A DNA stretch of 64,000 nt, taken from contig NC_083379.1 in assembly GCF_031755915.1 (NCBI RefSeq), positions 42,292,001 to 42,356,000 of the forward strand, written 5' to 3'. The first letter of the stretch is position 1, and each line of letters starts with the position of its first letter. Positions 33,786-47,100 of the stretch are shown piece by piece. The notes beneath the pieces were generated by a model that was not told where the DNA came from, searched no databases, and worked only from the letters and a program-made list of their open reading frames with translations. A program made the translations under genes and the position numbers. This DNA comes from Ziziphus jujuba. Its lineage: Eukaryota; Streptophyta; Magnoliopsida; Rosales; Rhamnaceae.

Positions 33786-34578
33786 TTTTGCCTTCTTACA
33801 CGAAACTTTATACTTCACAGAGATAAATAGTCCATACAGAAAAACTACTGAAATATCTTCTTTATCAAGAAAAACATGAAAACAAAATGTTATAATTAAG
33901 AACCTAAATATTATTCATGCCATGTATGCATATCAAATAAAAGTAAGATAGTAAGTCTAAAACAAAAGTCCAAAAAAAATAAGAAAAAAAGAGGACGCTC
34001 AAAGGAAGTTCGATGATATATCATATACAGCAATATTAACTTCGGCTATGTATTTTCTACATATAAACGTACCTTAATTAGAATGCAAGCTAGCTTGACT
34101 AAATAATTTGGCTAAAGAATACCAACATATAGAAGAAGAATAAAGCATGGTCTGTATGCATGGTCTCTATATAGCTGCAGGAAAGTCATAGCCGATATCG
34201 GAGTCCACGGTCGTCATATCTTTGCATCATGCATAGTCGCCATTGAAAATTTTGATCCAAACATGTCCCACCGTGTCACGTCGTGTGGTCTTGCCATTTA
34301 TGTTAGAAAGCTAGAGAATACATGTCCAGCTTATTAAAGAGCTTTGTATATAGATGAAATTCATATAGAGGTTGTTAATTAATTGACGACCAGTACAAAA
34401 AACACGTAGAAAGATGGAGTAGAAGATAAGCTTGGTTCGACTGGTATTCTGCTGCTGGGACATCATTGTTGAGACCATAACTCACCATCATTATTGCATC
34501 AACGTTGACTGAATCCTGGTTACGATATTCTACGGACAATTAATTAAATATGGCCCCATGATTATCGTTTTTCCATGA
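33786..34578. other. Upstream flank of locus IV, nothing recognised
   Basis: AT-rich sequence on the 5' side of the minus-strand N-terminus. Some phrases (near 34160-34440) recur at 60560-60720 upstream of locus V, for instance a TTAATTAATTGA(C/T)GACC(A/G)G motif, so it is probably a duplicated promoter flank. Confidence 0.45.
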
Positions 34579-35059
34579 TAGGACGAAGCATATTGAAATA
34601 CTGAAATAGATTATCATTTTCTAAGAGAAATAGTGGCAAGTGGTTCTGTTCGAACTAGGTATCTCTCTTCTAGTGGACAAGTTGCTGATATTTTTTCTAA
34701 GTCATTGTCGAAAGAACCTTTTCAAAATCTTCAGACCAAACTTGGAGTTCACCCTATTCCACTCCTAAGTTTGAGGGGGCCTGATAAGTGCTCTTTAACA
34801 AAAAAGACAGATAAGGATCAAAGTGATAAGGTTTAAAGTCTTCATTCAAGTAATGATAATAATCATCTGCTTAAAAGTCTCATTTGTTGTAAAGCTAGGA
34901 GTAAAGGACTGTAGTAATAAATATTGTCTGTAAATTTAGTTTTATGTACTTTTATATAAATATTGTAACTCTTTCTTAGCAAAAATGCAGAAGCATTTGT
35001 TTTAATAATTCAAGTCATCATTTGTTCTACTTCTCTTATCTTCATCATGAACTTCAACA
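34579..35059 (+). mobile_element. Ty1/copia 3' end: RNase H tail and LTR
   Basis: The plus strand reads D-Y-H-F-L-R-E, G-S-V-R-T-R-Y-L, Q-V-A-D-I-F-S-K-S-L-S-K, the C-terminal end of a copia RNase H. A purine tract (TTGAGGGGGCC, 34771-34781) and a 278-bp LTR (34782-35059; TGATAAGTGC...CTTCAACA) follow. A stop lies in the upstream part (near 34604). Everything 5' of this is missing. Confidence 0.75.
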
Positions 35060-36049
35060 TATATATATATATATATATATTGGTTGAAATGTATAGAAAT
35101 ATTTCATTCATTAAGAGTTTAGGATTTGAAAGTTCCACCTGCATAGTACTCAATTATGAACTGCAGTTTTTCTTTGGGACGTAAAAATATTAAAGCATTT
35201 TCAAAAAGTTCTTTAAAATAAAAAGCATTTTCTTTAAGCATTTTCAAAGAAGCTTTTTAAAATATACAGTATTTTTTTTATGATAAAAAGTATATTTAAA
35301 TATAAAAAGTAAAACTTTAAAATGTCCTACAATAATACTTTGTCGGCGTAATTTGTCGGCAAAATTTACCTGACAGTGGACAGAGCTCATCCTAGGCATC
35401 GGCGGACAAAGCGGATTGAGTAAAAGTCGCCTGTTTGGTCAATTAATTTTAAAATATAAAATAGAAAACTATTTTTAAAATAAAAATACATATGTTTTGT
35501 ATCGGTTTTCAAAAATAATTTGAAAAAAAAAATCTAAAAAACAATAAATTGATGTTTTTATTTGTTTGGACATAAATAAAATATATATTATTTTAATTTA
35601 TTTTTTTTATTATTTTTTTTAGTTTGTATTTTTCTATTTTAAAGAAAGAAAGTTGTAAAGAGAAAATATTATTTTAATTATTTAGAATATCTTAGAGAAA
35701 AAAAGTTGTAGAAAGAGAAAGAGAAAAATAAAATATTATGTCTTAATAAATGTATCCGATTAAATTTTATTATTCTTTTATTTTACCTTCCTCTTGTTTT
35801 TTAAAAAAAAAAATCTTTTTTCAAATAGAACAACTTAAAAAATAGCTATTCATTTCTCTCTTTTTTTTTTTTAATCTTTTATGAGTTATATCAATTATTT
35901 TTTATTATTTTTTTTATTTTCCTTTCTTTCATTGTATTCCTACTAGTTTTTTTTTTTTTTATCTTTTTTTTTTTGCAAAGATTTCTTATATCTTTTATTT
36001 ATTTTGCTATTTTGTTCTTTTTCCTTATTTTTCTTATTTTCCTTATCAA

Positions 36050-36080
<31 letters not shown>

Positions 36081-36780
36081 TTTCTATTTTGTTCTTTTTC
36101 CTAAGTTTTCATTTTTTCTAACAGCAATTTCATTTTGAAAGAAAGGATGTGAGCATTACAAGCTATTAGTAATCATATTTAACAAATCAACTATCACGAA
36201 AGTGTTTTGTCATGCATTTATTAGTGACTCACCTAATACGAATGATGAGATGGAATTGGAGGTTGAAAGTGCACATGTTAACACCAATCATAATGACCCT
36301 CTTCATATCCTTGATAAATCAACAAGTCATTTAAAGAAACGCACTTCATCATCTAGTAATTCTATCTCATCAATTAAAATATTGATGAAATACATACAAA
36401 CAACAAAAAAATTAGGAGAAAATTTAATTCCTAAGGTTTCAAAAATATCATTACCTCCTCTCAGGTTTCAAACGGTCTTCATTTTTATTTCTTGTTATTT
36501 CATTATATCCCTCAAAACAATTTCATCTACACCCTCTATAATAGTGCCAGTTGTAATTTTCAAAATTTGATAGATTAAATTGAAATTAATGCAAACTTAG
36601 GGGCTTAGATGAAATATTCCCAAAAATATATATAACTATATATATTATATATAATGTTAATGAATTAATAATAATTAAAAAAAAAGGTTAAACAGAAAAT
36701 AGATGTTATATTATATTATAATATACACATATATATATATATATATATATATAATTGATTAATATGTGAATGCATTAAGA
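35060..36780. other. AT-rich intergenic, simple repeats
   Basis: (AT)n at 35060-35080 and 36729-36753, and (CT)n at about 36053-36080. The longest frame (36202-36570, 122 codons) resembles no family known to me. The stretch 35420-35560 (GTTTGGTCAATTAATTTT...) has a loose inverse counterpart at about 38460-38580, which may mark a decayed MITE pair. Confidence 0.35.
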
Positions 36781-38239
36781 TCAAAGTTCAAAATTTCAGT
36801 ATCGATGGAAATATGAAAGTTCAGAATACGAAAATTTCGATGGAAATATCGAAAAGTATCGAATATTGATAAAAAATTATCAAAAAATTATGGAAATTTA
36901 TTTTAAAAAATGAAAATTTTTATTGAAACTTTAGAATTAGCTTATTTAATCCACCCATTATCAAATTGTTTATAAAATTTGCTAAATATTGGATGGATGT
37001 TATATTCTTCTTAATCAATTGATTTATAATAAGCATCAATGATCATAAATAAATTATTAGTAATAAAAATATGCCAAAAATACATGTTTGGTAAAATTAT
37101 TTATTAACTAAAATATATAAAATAATTATTACAATTATATTGTATTTTGTAAATGTCATCTTAATACGAAATATGTATTGGTTTCGGCAAAATATAAAAA
37201 ACATGTGTAATATATAGAGACAAGAGAATGCACAAACGAGTGTTAGAGCAAGTGTTGCTAGTACTGCTCAATTTCAAAACTACATAATTTTATAGTAGCA
37301 ATGATGCAAGAGTTTTCTCCGTGAAATATTTTACAGTCAAAGACACATTTATGAAGAATATTTTTTTAATTTCAAAACTATATAACAATGTACTAAGATT
37401 CTCAGTGGCATAAAAATATATTGTAATTTCAAAATATTTTTTATAGTAAGATGCTCCATGGCATATTTACAGGAAGTATTTGGTTGAATGATATATTGTC
37501 TTCTTCTAAAAAAAAAAAAAAGAAAAAGAAAAATAGAAGCTCTTATAAGGAATATATTTTGAACGATTTTCTTCTTCAAAAATAAAAAATAAAAATAAAA
37601 ACTTATGAATTATCAAGAATATTTTTTATTTCTTAAACAAACAGCATTATTTCACATGTATGTGTTTCATCATTTATTTAACCACATTTGTAAAAAAAAA
37701 GTTCCCGACAATAAGATTTACCAGATTAAAAAAATATAACCCACAATCATTGTACTTTTGTTTTATCAATATTCAAGAAGTTGAACTTATTAATATTATT
37801 CAATTTAATTAATTCTATTTTGCTTCTATCACTAAATGTTTAAAAGACAATTAAAGGGTAAAAAAAAACTATCAATGAAGTTGATTTGATAAAAAAAAAT
37901 TACTAAATATCAATTATATTTATGAATTTTTTAAAAAAAAATTCAAAAAAATTTTGAAAATTTCATGGATATTTTCAAAATTCGGTGAAAATTTTATGAA
38001 ACTTTCAAAAATTTTTATAGAAATTATAGATTTTTTAACTAAATTATTAAGGATTTGATGTAGATATTTTGACAAAATTTTTTATAAAAATTATAAAAAA
38101 ATATCGAAAATTTTGATGGATATTATGGAAATTTTATCTATTTCTATTGGAAACTTAAGTTTAATTTCAACCCCATGGAAAAATGGATATATCAGTGAAA
38201 TTTTTAGGATATTTTTGGTTTTTTAAACCTTGACTAAGA
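36776..38239. repeat. Putative AT-rich element with TCGATGGAAATATCG motifs
   Basis: The ends are imperfectly inverted: TCAAAGTTCAAAATTTC at 36781, and TCAAGGTTTAAAAAACC on the minus strand from 38233. TAAGA lies at 36776-36780 and 38235-38239. Both end regions are dense in GATGGAAAT / ATTTTC(C/G)AT words. No transposase is seen. Boundaries are uncertain. Confidence 0.4.
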
Positions 38240-38700
38240 TATATATATATATATATACATATTATAGCAATATAATATATATATATATATATAAGGTTCC
38301 TTTATGTAAAAAAAAAAAAAAAAAGAAACAAAAAGAAAGAAACGAAAATCCTTTTATGTACAAAAAGAAAATAGAAAAAAATGAAATTTTTTTTTAAAAA
38401 AAATTTGAAATTGTTTAGTCAAATATGTTTTTTTGTTTTTAAGTTTTGAATATTGTTTTTAAGTGTCAATAGCCAAACGATCTTTGTTTTCATTAAAAAG
38501 AAAAAAAATAGTTTTTTATTCTTTATTTTGAAAACAATATTTTGAAAATAAAAACAGAAAATATGGCCAAATAAAACTTTAACTTCTGGGTTTCACTTTT
38601 AGATGCAAAGATAATCCCAATCTAGCTTAGAAATGATGGCAATCTAGAGGAAGAAGAGGTTAAGAGATTTATGATTTTGTGCTGATGGGTGAAGATGTAA
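38240..38700. other. AT-rich intergenic
   Basis: (AT)n near 38240-38257 and 38277-38293, then A-rich and T-rich tracts. No gene is recognised. Confidence 0.4.
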
Positions 38701-38761
38701 AGCCTAAGGTCTGTTTTTTTTTTTTTTTTTTTTTTTTTGGGATAAAAACATAGCCTAAGGT
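38701..38761 (-). mobile_element. Tiny retroposed tail (poly-T) with 10-bp target duplication
   Basis: AGCCTAAGGT at 38701-38710 is repeated at 38752-38761. The 41 bp between consist of about 25 T and a short remainder. This fits a minus-strand poly-A retroposon (LINE or SINE) truncated almost to its tail. Confidence 0.6.
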
Positions 38762-40104
38762 TGAATGAGCAAATGGGAGAGGGGCAAAATGACATTATCT
38801 ACCTCTGGCTTGGACTCACATGATTGGCACGTGATCAAATCTGTTTGGCTTTTAACATATGTAGCAACGGTGCCAAAAAAAAAATATGAGTTCGGGTTGC
38901 AAACTTATCAAGTTTGGGATATGCCGATCCCCATAAAGTTTGGGATGCAACCTTATCAATTTCCCTTCATTTTTTTATGAAATATTTTGTTTGATTAATT
39001 TATATTTTCTAAATTTAATGATGTCTAACCAGTGGAGAAAAATTAGGATTTTTCAAATTTTGATTAGTGTTAAAACTTTAGTTGATTAGGATTTTAAATA
39101 ACCAAATCAGCCTAATCAAAATAGAAAAATAATTGTATTGAGAAAAAAATATTGAATTGGGGAAAAATTATTTTTAGGTGTTATATATTGAAAAAAAAAT
39201 TAAAAGATTAAATTGATTTAAAAATAAAATAGAGAAATTCTTACTTGGCAAAATAGGAAGAAGAATTTCTGCACATTTAATTGGGGAAAAATTTTTAATG
39301 AAAGGAAATTTTAAGTGGAAAAGGGGAAAAAAAAAATAAATCCTAACCAATAAATTTTTGCCATTTGTTAAAATTTGAATAGAGGGACTTTGTAGAAAAA
39401 TGAAAAAAAAAAAAAAGCAAAAAAAAAAAAAAAAAGGAAATATCTCTTTTCTTTTCTTCTTTTAAAAAAATTCTGTGGATCTAAACAAGCTTCAGGTTCG
39501 TTGTTTGACTCTTTTATTATTTGGTTAATCATAAAATTAGGAGTTTGAAATTATATATGGTAGTTGACTTAGTCAATCTGTACAAAGTAATCAATACGTG
39601 AATTTGGATGAGTAAAAATCAATACGTGAAGTTTTCCGCGCATCGTTATGGATGAGTAAAAATCAATCCATACCATTCAAACCATGCAAACCGAACTAAA
39701 TCGAACTAATTAATTGAATTTGGATTGATTTTTCTTACATTAATTAATTTGATTTAGTTATAAATTTTAAAAAAATTCAATGATTTGATTTGGGTTGCGA
39801 GTTAAAATGTTTTTTTTTTTATATAATCCAATTCAAATCAAACCAATTAGTATTTATAAAAAAATTTAATTATATATATTCTTTGTTTATACTTTTGGAT
39901 TGATATTTTATTTTTTTAATAATTAAACATTTATCTATAATATTTATTTATTACAACTTATTATTATATATATTTATATTAGCTTGAATTTTAATATATA
40001 AAGTTTTAAATATTCAATTTTAAGATGTAATGTAAAAGTGCAAAAAGTCATTAGAAGGTTCAAGTATGAAGTTACTTTAATTATTTAAGCTTAAAATCTA
40101 TGCT
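38762..40104. other. AT-rich intergenic
   Basis: Contains A-runs near 39402-39435, a GGATGAGTAAAAATCAAT word repeated near 39607 and 39650, and CCAATT/AATTGG-rich sequence (39660-39850). This sequence resumes on the other side of element D (43140-43330), so D probably inserted into an older MITE-like repeat. No gene is recognised. Confidence 0.4.
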
Positions 40105-43100
40105 AATAATGTAACACCCCATCCCGAACCATGTCGGAATTTTTGTACGTTGACCGAGGTTGACTATTGACCATTGACTTTGACTTTGACCGAATGGGTC
40201 AAAAGTTGACTTTTTGACTCGATTGGAATTCTAGGTTGACTGAGGTACCGTTACGAAGTACACGTTGGCACGAGTTCGTAGGCTAGTAGCACATTGAAAA
40301 CGGAGCTACGATTTGAAAGTTATGAGCAAAACAAGTTGAGGTCCAAACTGTCCAAGGAGTGCTGGAGTTGACTTTTTATTTATGGTGAAATGAGCTTTGA
40401 CTCATACATGGTTGTGAAGTGCTCGTCGATACGAGTTCACAGACTAGCGGCATGCTTAAAACGGACATCCGGTTAAAAAGTTATGGACGCGTGAAGTTTG
40501 CCGGATACCGTAATATTTTAATGTTTTTGAGTCGATAAACAGTGAAATGCCACGTGTCGTCACCTGATTGGTCCACGTGGATGAACAGTGTCACCACTGT
40601 GGCTTTTATTTGACAAAAATGTCAGGGAAGAGAGAGAAAGAGAGAGAGGGAGAGAGAGAGACGACGGCCACCACCGATTGGCCACCGGAGGGCTACACGC
40701 GCTGGCCACCGGTGAAGCCCAGTTCCTCGCAACCCAAACCTCCAATTTTCACGACCGCCAGCCGCCGGATGCGCCCGGATCGAGGCGCCAAAGCTCGGCG
40801 GTGATTTTTCCCTCCACCGCCGTTTGACCCCTTTCCGGCCGTTTTCTGGCCACACGCGCCAGCCACCCCTCACCACCTCCTCATTTCCGGCCAGCCCACC
40901 AAATTTCACTACCACCGGACCTCCAACGCGCTGGGGTCGGAGCGTTTTCCCGTGATGGGCTGGAAATCTTCAAACTCCAATTTCTCCGCCATCCGGCCTC
41001 CGTTTGCCTCACCGCCGGTCCTGTTGGAATTCTCTCCCCTCGATCTACAAAACCGCTAAAAATCTCAGCCAACGGCCACCGCATGCGCCGCCGCCGGCGA
41101 CGGTTGCCGGTGACCGTGGCGGCTCGCCAGAAGTTACTGTTCCGGCGAGTACCCAGTCGTACCGCCGGTCCTTGTCCACTGTGTTCGACCTCCTGAACCC
41201 GAATCCGGCATCCTTTTCCACCAATTCGCGACGGTTTGGGAGAATTAAGGAGTCGAAACCCGAAAGCTTTCCGGCGAGATTTCCGCCACCTCGGTTCCGA
41301 TCACCAGAAAGTAAGACCGAATCCGTGATCCTGATCACTCAAGCTTCGATTCGGTATATTATTCGACCATGTTGGTTAACGTTTGTGTTTGACCCCCCGG
41401 GTACCGGGTATTATTTACCCGAATAAAATATTAATTTATTTGACTGTGTGTGAACTGTGTTCTAGGAGCACGGGTGAGTCGTGGAATTGATCCCATGGTG
41501 GATCATCGTTTAATTGCATCCTCCAGGTGAGTGATCCATCTTTAAAAATATTTTGGGCAGTTTATTATATTTATTTGGTGTTTATTTGATATCTGGAATT
41601 TATGCTCATGTGTCATATTTTAAATATAATCGGGAAAAATATTATTTTATATATATAATTACCCATTGGTGCTAAATGAAATTTTGGGGTCATTAAGAAA
41701 TTCCCGATTCTTATTTTATGGTGATTAAATGGTATTTATTATGCATGAGCAAAGTATATTTTAGTAATAATCGTACGTGGTTTTAAGTATTATTTTTGGG
41801 CATAATTGGTTTGAATATTTTAAGAAAATTATTTGTTCAAATTGGTGGTTTAATTTTCATAATTATGCCCGTGGTATATTATTTGTTGAACCGCGTGTTG
41901 CGAGAAAAATTATTTTTATCCTTTATCGATGTTTTCCTACCGATTTGTTGAATGAAAATATGTGGGATGGTAAGTGTGAAAATTTGGTATATTTCTCACG
42001 GTAATTTTGGAAAACGGTATGGTTGGTTTAATAATTATTTTAGACCCATTCACACAGTATTGGTGTTCTGGTATAATGTATATGTGGTTCAGTGCACAAG
42101 TATTATTAATTCATCCGTGAGTTGCCATTGGACCGTGGGCAGGCAAGTTTGTTATTGGCCACAGCCGCCCCCCTCCTTGGCCGGGATGATGGTTTCAGCA
42201 GCGGTACTGTCGGGACGCCGAAGTGCCGTTTGCAAGTTTCTTTCTTTAATCTCCCCGCCAGTCGGTGCTCAGGACGCTGGGTATCGGAGGGCATCACTGG
42301 TATATGGTGTGGTGAGTCAAGTGAAATTTTCAGATAAAGTTTCAAACCCTAAAAGTGTTCAAAAATTATTTATTATAATTTATTGCAGTTTATTTATATT
42401 TGGAGTTCTTATTTATTTATTTATTGTTTATTAAATTATTTGGTCCCTTGGTTTTCGGAAAGTATGAATATCGGGTTTTGTGAAAATGTTTTAAAAGTGG
42501 AACATTTCCAACGGAACGAATAGTGAGGGTTTTGAGAGAAAGTATTACCTTCAAATGTTTATTTATTTATTTATGTAATTGTTCGGTATGGATTAATTAA
42601 ATTCCTTTATTTGGTATATTATTAATATTAAAGGTGTACAGTAGATAGGGTCACTCACTGAGATGATTAGCATCTCACGCTCTTAAATTCCGTTCCCCTA
42701 GGTCTAGGTTGGAGACGTTGATTTTCCGGGGCGAGCCCAATGTCTCAGTTCGTTGCCGAAAGTCCAAGAAGTATTTCTTCCCTTTTTCCTCTCCATCCTG
42801 TATTACTTCTTATCTGTCGTTGTATAAATTTCACATTTATCTGTATAATGCTCTGTATACTATATTGGACGTGTAGTTGTTATTTATGCACTGGGTTGCT
42901 GCTGTTGTTATTTGGAGTGCTGTAAATTTGTGGAATCAATTTGTAGTATTGTGGTAGGGATAAGGGGATGAACATAGAAGTGTGTTTTTAGTGCAAGTAA
43001 TTTTTGGTTAGTCCTACCCTTAGGGGAGGTGCTGCCGGATTTTCCGTTGAAAGGTTCGGTGGTATTTCCCTGGGATCAGGGCTTGTCTAGGGTTCCAGGA

Positions 43101-43130
43101 AAGGAATTCTGGACGGGTCCTGACAAATAA
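40105..43130 (+). mobile_element. Solo LTR-like element, copy D (complete)
   Basis: The cleanest copy: 40110-43125, 3,016 bp, TGTAACACCCCATCCC...GGACGGGTCCTGACA, flanked by AATAA (40105-40109, 43126-43130). Landmarks in order: nine TTGAC motifs (40150-40240), GA-rich tract (40625-40665), GC-rich core (about 40660-41400), a CTCCAGGTGAGTGA block (about 41520), the hairpin GAGATGATTAGCATCTC (about 42660) and the pair GAGACGTTG...CAATGTCTC (42712-42746). No gag, pol, PBS or internal LTR pair is present, so a solo LTR of a larger retrotransposon is the simplest reading. Confidence 0.9.
40150..40240 (+). promoter_or_regulatory. Cluster of TTGAC (W-box core) motifs in LTR D
   Basis: Nine copies of TTGAC(C/T) on the plus strand in about 90 bp, starting at 40150, 40160, 40167, 40174, 40180, 40186, 40206, 40214 and 40236. 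TTGAC(C/T) is the core bound by plant WRKY factors. The other copies carry similar clusters with fewer sites (about six in G, four in B). Function is inferred. Confidence 0.55.
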
Positions 43131-44044
43131 CATTTTATAGTTTAAACTCAGTTTTTTATAAATATAATAATATACCAAGATTTAAGCCGACAAACCAATC
43201 TAAATTAAACCCAATTAATTTGGTTTGTTTTGATTTTTTGATTTTTTGGTTGGATTGACATTAGAACCTAATTGATTATTAGTTTTATTTTTTTTTATTT
43301 TTTTACCAAAAACCTTACCAATCTGGACTGTATTTATCCCTATATATGCATAATCCCTCATCTCTCGCTTTCTATAATTGTTTGATAATTAAGGTATATT
43401 TTCTAAATTTAATGATTGGTCATTTGATGATAAGATAATTAAATTTACAAGTGCGATTTAATTATGATTGATTATTGAATCCCGTTAATGTTAATTATTT
43501 ATTCTGTTTTGTATTAATATTAGTATTATGTGGTGCTATAGTACCATGAAAAAGATTAATATGATTTCAACAGATACTTTGGAGAACATGTCTGAAGATA
43601 ATTAATTGATGTGGAGAAAGTTAAACCATATAATTACGGATAAACAAAGGTTATAAGACTAGTTGCCATATCCCATCATAATTTACATATAATTGAAAAA
43701 TACTCTGAGAAAACACAGTCGAAGTATAAACTTTTGTTCTCAATACCAAATTTTATAATAGTTGAGTTGATTATATAGAGAAAATAAAAGTGTTAGCTAG
43801 CTAGGCTGAAAATTAATTAAAAACTAATCACCACAACTAATTTAACAAAATTAAGAGCTAGCAAGAAATCATATATAACATTATTAACTTCACCTTAGCT
43901 ACTCCGTTTAACTAACATGTATGCACGTAATAAAATAGATTAATTATTTGAACTGTAAATATCTTGACTAGATGACACATGGAGGAGGACGTACCAGCGC
44001 TGAGACTGCATGCTTTTAATTTGATACCGCATGTGATAATAAAA
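43131..44044. other. 3' flank of locus V
   Basis: AT-rich sequence beyond the stop codon of locus V. 43140-43330 continues the MITE-like sequence left of element D. Nothing else is recognised. Confidence 0.4.
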
Positions 44045-44194
44045 TCAAACATCAGTAGTAGCAGCAGCAGCAGCAGCAACACCAGTATTAGTAACATAGT
44101 ATTTGTGATATGCGTAAGTAGTACGTTTGGGCATCATCCATGTCCATTGACTACAAGACTTGAGTAAGTCCGGGCGGCGCAACCTCTTCATAGC

Positions 44195-47100
44195 CCAAAT
44201 GTAACACTCCGTCCCAAAGTACGACGAAATTTTTGCATGTTGACCGAGAGGGTCAAAATTTTGACTTTTGTTATGGATGGAATTTTAAGTTGACCGAGAC
44301 ACCATTTTAAAGTACGTAATGTCAGGACCCGTCCAAAATTCCTCACCGGAACTCTAGACAAGCCCTAATCTCAGGGAAACCCAATCGGACCCTCCAATGG
44401 AAAATCCGGCAGAACCTCACCTAAGGGTTGGACTTACCACAAATTTCTTGCACTGAAAACACACTTCTAGAAACATTCCCTTATTCCTCCCACATTATTA
44501 CAATATAATTCCACAAATTTGCAGCACTTCAAAATAATAACAAGGAATTATTGCAGTATTTAATAAAATGTGTCTAATACAGTATACAGAGCATTATACA
44601 AATAAATTTAAAATTTATTCAATGTCAGATAAGGAAGTAATACAAGATGAAGAGGAAAAAGGGAAGAAATGCTTCTTGGACTTTCGGCAAAGAACTGAGA
44701 CGTCGGGCTCGCCCCGGACGATCAAAGTCTCCCAACCTGGACCTAGGAGGATGGAATTTAAAAATATGAGATGCTAATCATCTTAGTGAGTGACCCTATC
44801 TACTGTATAATTATAATAGTAACGATAATTATAGCGCATTTGATTAAATAAGAATAAATAATAATTAATTGGAAATAATATTTCCTCTCAAAACCCTCAC
44901 TATTCACTCCGTTGGAAAGGTTCTCTTTTTAAAACATTTTCGCAAAACTCGTTATTTGTATTCCCCGAAAACCAAAGAAACAATTAGTTAACTAAATATC
45001 AAATAAAATATAATAAATTAAGCATCCAAAATTTATAATGAAATAAATTGAAATAAAATAACTTATAACAATTACTAAATAATTAATCCATGTCATAATA
45101 ATTAATACCGAAATATTAATAAAACTCACATTAAAACAATTCAAGAAATAATAAAATAATTAGAATGAATCAATTAATTGAACAATTAAATAAATAAATA
45201 ATTAAATCAAATTAAAAACTCCATTTAAAATGAATGCTAAAAACATAGTAAAATCGCTTTAAAATAAGCAAATTAATATAAATAGTAAAATAAATCAAGG
45301 TAAAATGCATTTTAGAAACATTGATTAAATAAATTATAAAAATTCCATTAGATATATTTTTATTTTAAATACTCTTTAAAAACATTATTATTTGGAAATA
45401 ATATTAAAACCTACTTGACGCACCACACTATATACCAGTGATATCCCACGATACCCAGCGTTCCGAGCACCGTGTAACGGGAGGTTAAAGAGAGAAACTT
45501 GCATACAGTCGCTTTAGTGTCCCGATAGCGCCGTTGCTTAAACCATCATCCCGGCCATGGAGGAGGGCGGGTTATGGCTAATATCAAACTTGCCTACCCT
45601 CGATCCAATGGCAACTCACGGGAGACATTATAACTTGCGCGTTCATCCACATATACAGTACAGAACACCAGTACTGTATGAGTGCGTCTAAAACAAATAA
45701 CCAAATTTATTATTAAAATACACAATTTTTTCCAAAATTCACCCTGGGAATTATACCATTTTTCGAACTCAACCTCCCACATTTTTCTTTAACAATTCCA
45801 GCATAAATCCACCGATAATAATATACAAATAATTTTCTCCCCAAATCATAAAATCAATCAAATAATATTCCAAGGCATAATTATACAATTTGAAACCACC
45901 AAACTTAAACCAATATTTCCTTAAAATATTTAAAATCAAATCATGCCCAAAAATAATATTAAAACCACAGGAATTTCATATATAATTGAATTCCACAAAT
46001 CCTCAATACCATAAAATAATTTCCACAATGCATAAATTTATATAAATGCATTTTTTATTAATCAAAATAAACTCACAAATAAATTCCACAATAAATCAAT
46101 TAATATTAAAATCACAATTCCTTTAAATATCAAATTTCCATAAAATCTAAATTTCCATAGCTTATCAAAAATCATACATTCAATTTATTCAAATATGGGC
46201 ATCAAAATTTCAAATATAATTTTACTAAATATTTAACACATAAATATTGAATCCAAACATTTAATTACCGCCAAATAAATATAATTTAACACCCGAAAAT
46301 AATGTTGAAGGTGGGTCACTCACCTCGAACACGCAATTAATCCAAGATCTTCTATAGGATCAATTCCACAACGTACACATGCTCCTAGAACAACAATATT
46401 ACACATCTCAAATAAATTAATATTTTATTCGGATAATTAATACCCGGTACCAGGGGCCTAACATAAACGTTGTCCAAAATTGACAAATTATAAGTCTATG
46501 GAAAGCGTGTGAGATGAGGATCACATTACCGACCTCCATTGAGCTCAATTCAACCGGCGGTGGCCGGAAAGCTTCGACCGGTCTTGATCTCCTCGTATCT
46601 CGCAAATCGATGGGAGTTGAGTTAATCGGGGCTCAAAATCGGAATTAGAGGTTCTAAATTAGTGGGAAAAGACCGGTTGCACGACCGGTGGCTGCCAGAA
46701 AACTAGCAAACCAGCCACACACTGGCCGCCGACATTGGAAGCTGATCCCGGCGCATCCGCTGGCCATTCAGCCGGAGATTTGGCCGTCGGTGTCGCCCAG
46801 CTGCGGGCTTTCACGTCGGCCGGTGCATGGGTCCTTCCGGTGGCCGGAAACGAAGAAACGGCAAGGGCCCGAGAGGAAGAAAGGAAAGGAAAGGAAGAAG
46901 AAGGAGGAAGAAGGAAGAAGAAGAAGAAAGCTTCAGGGGGGGCTGGGGGGTTGGGAGGTTTTCCCACGTGGGGGAAAAGTAAAAAAACAAAGAAAAAAAA
47001 GAAAGAAAAAGAAAATAAAAGAAATAATTAAATAATAATAAAATAATATTATTGTATAAAATAATAGTAAAATAATATGGTATTTAACCATCGTTGATAC

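Noticed and set aside
36202..36570. 122-codon frame on the plus strand
   Set aside because: Low-complexity serine/isoleucine-rich sequence in a very AT-rich region, with no recognisable domain, homologue or promoter context.
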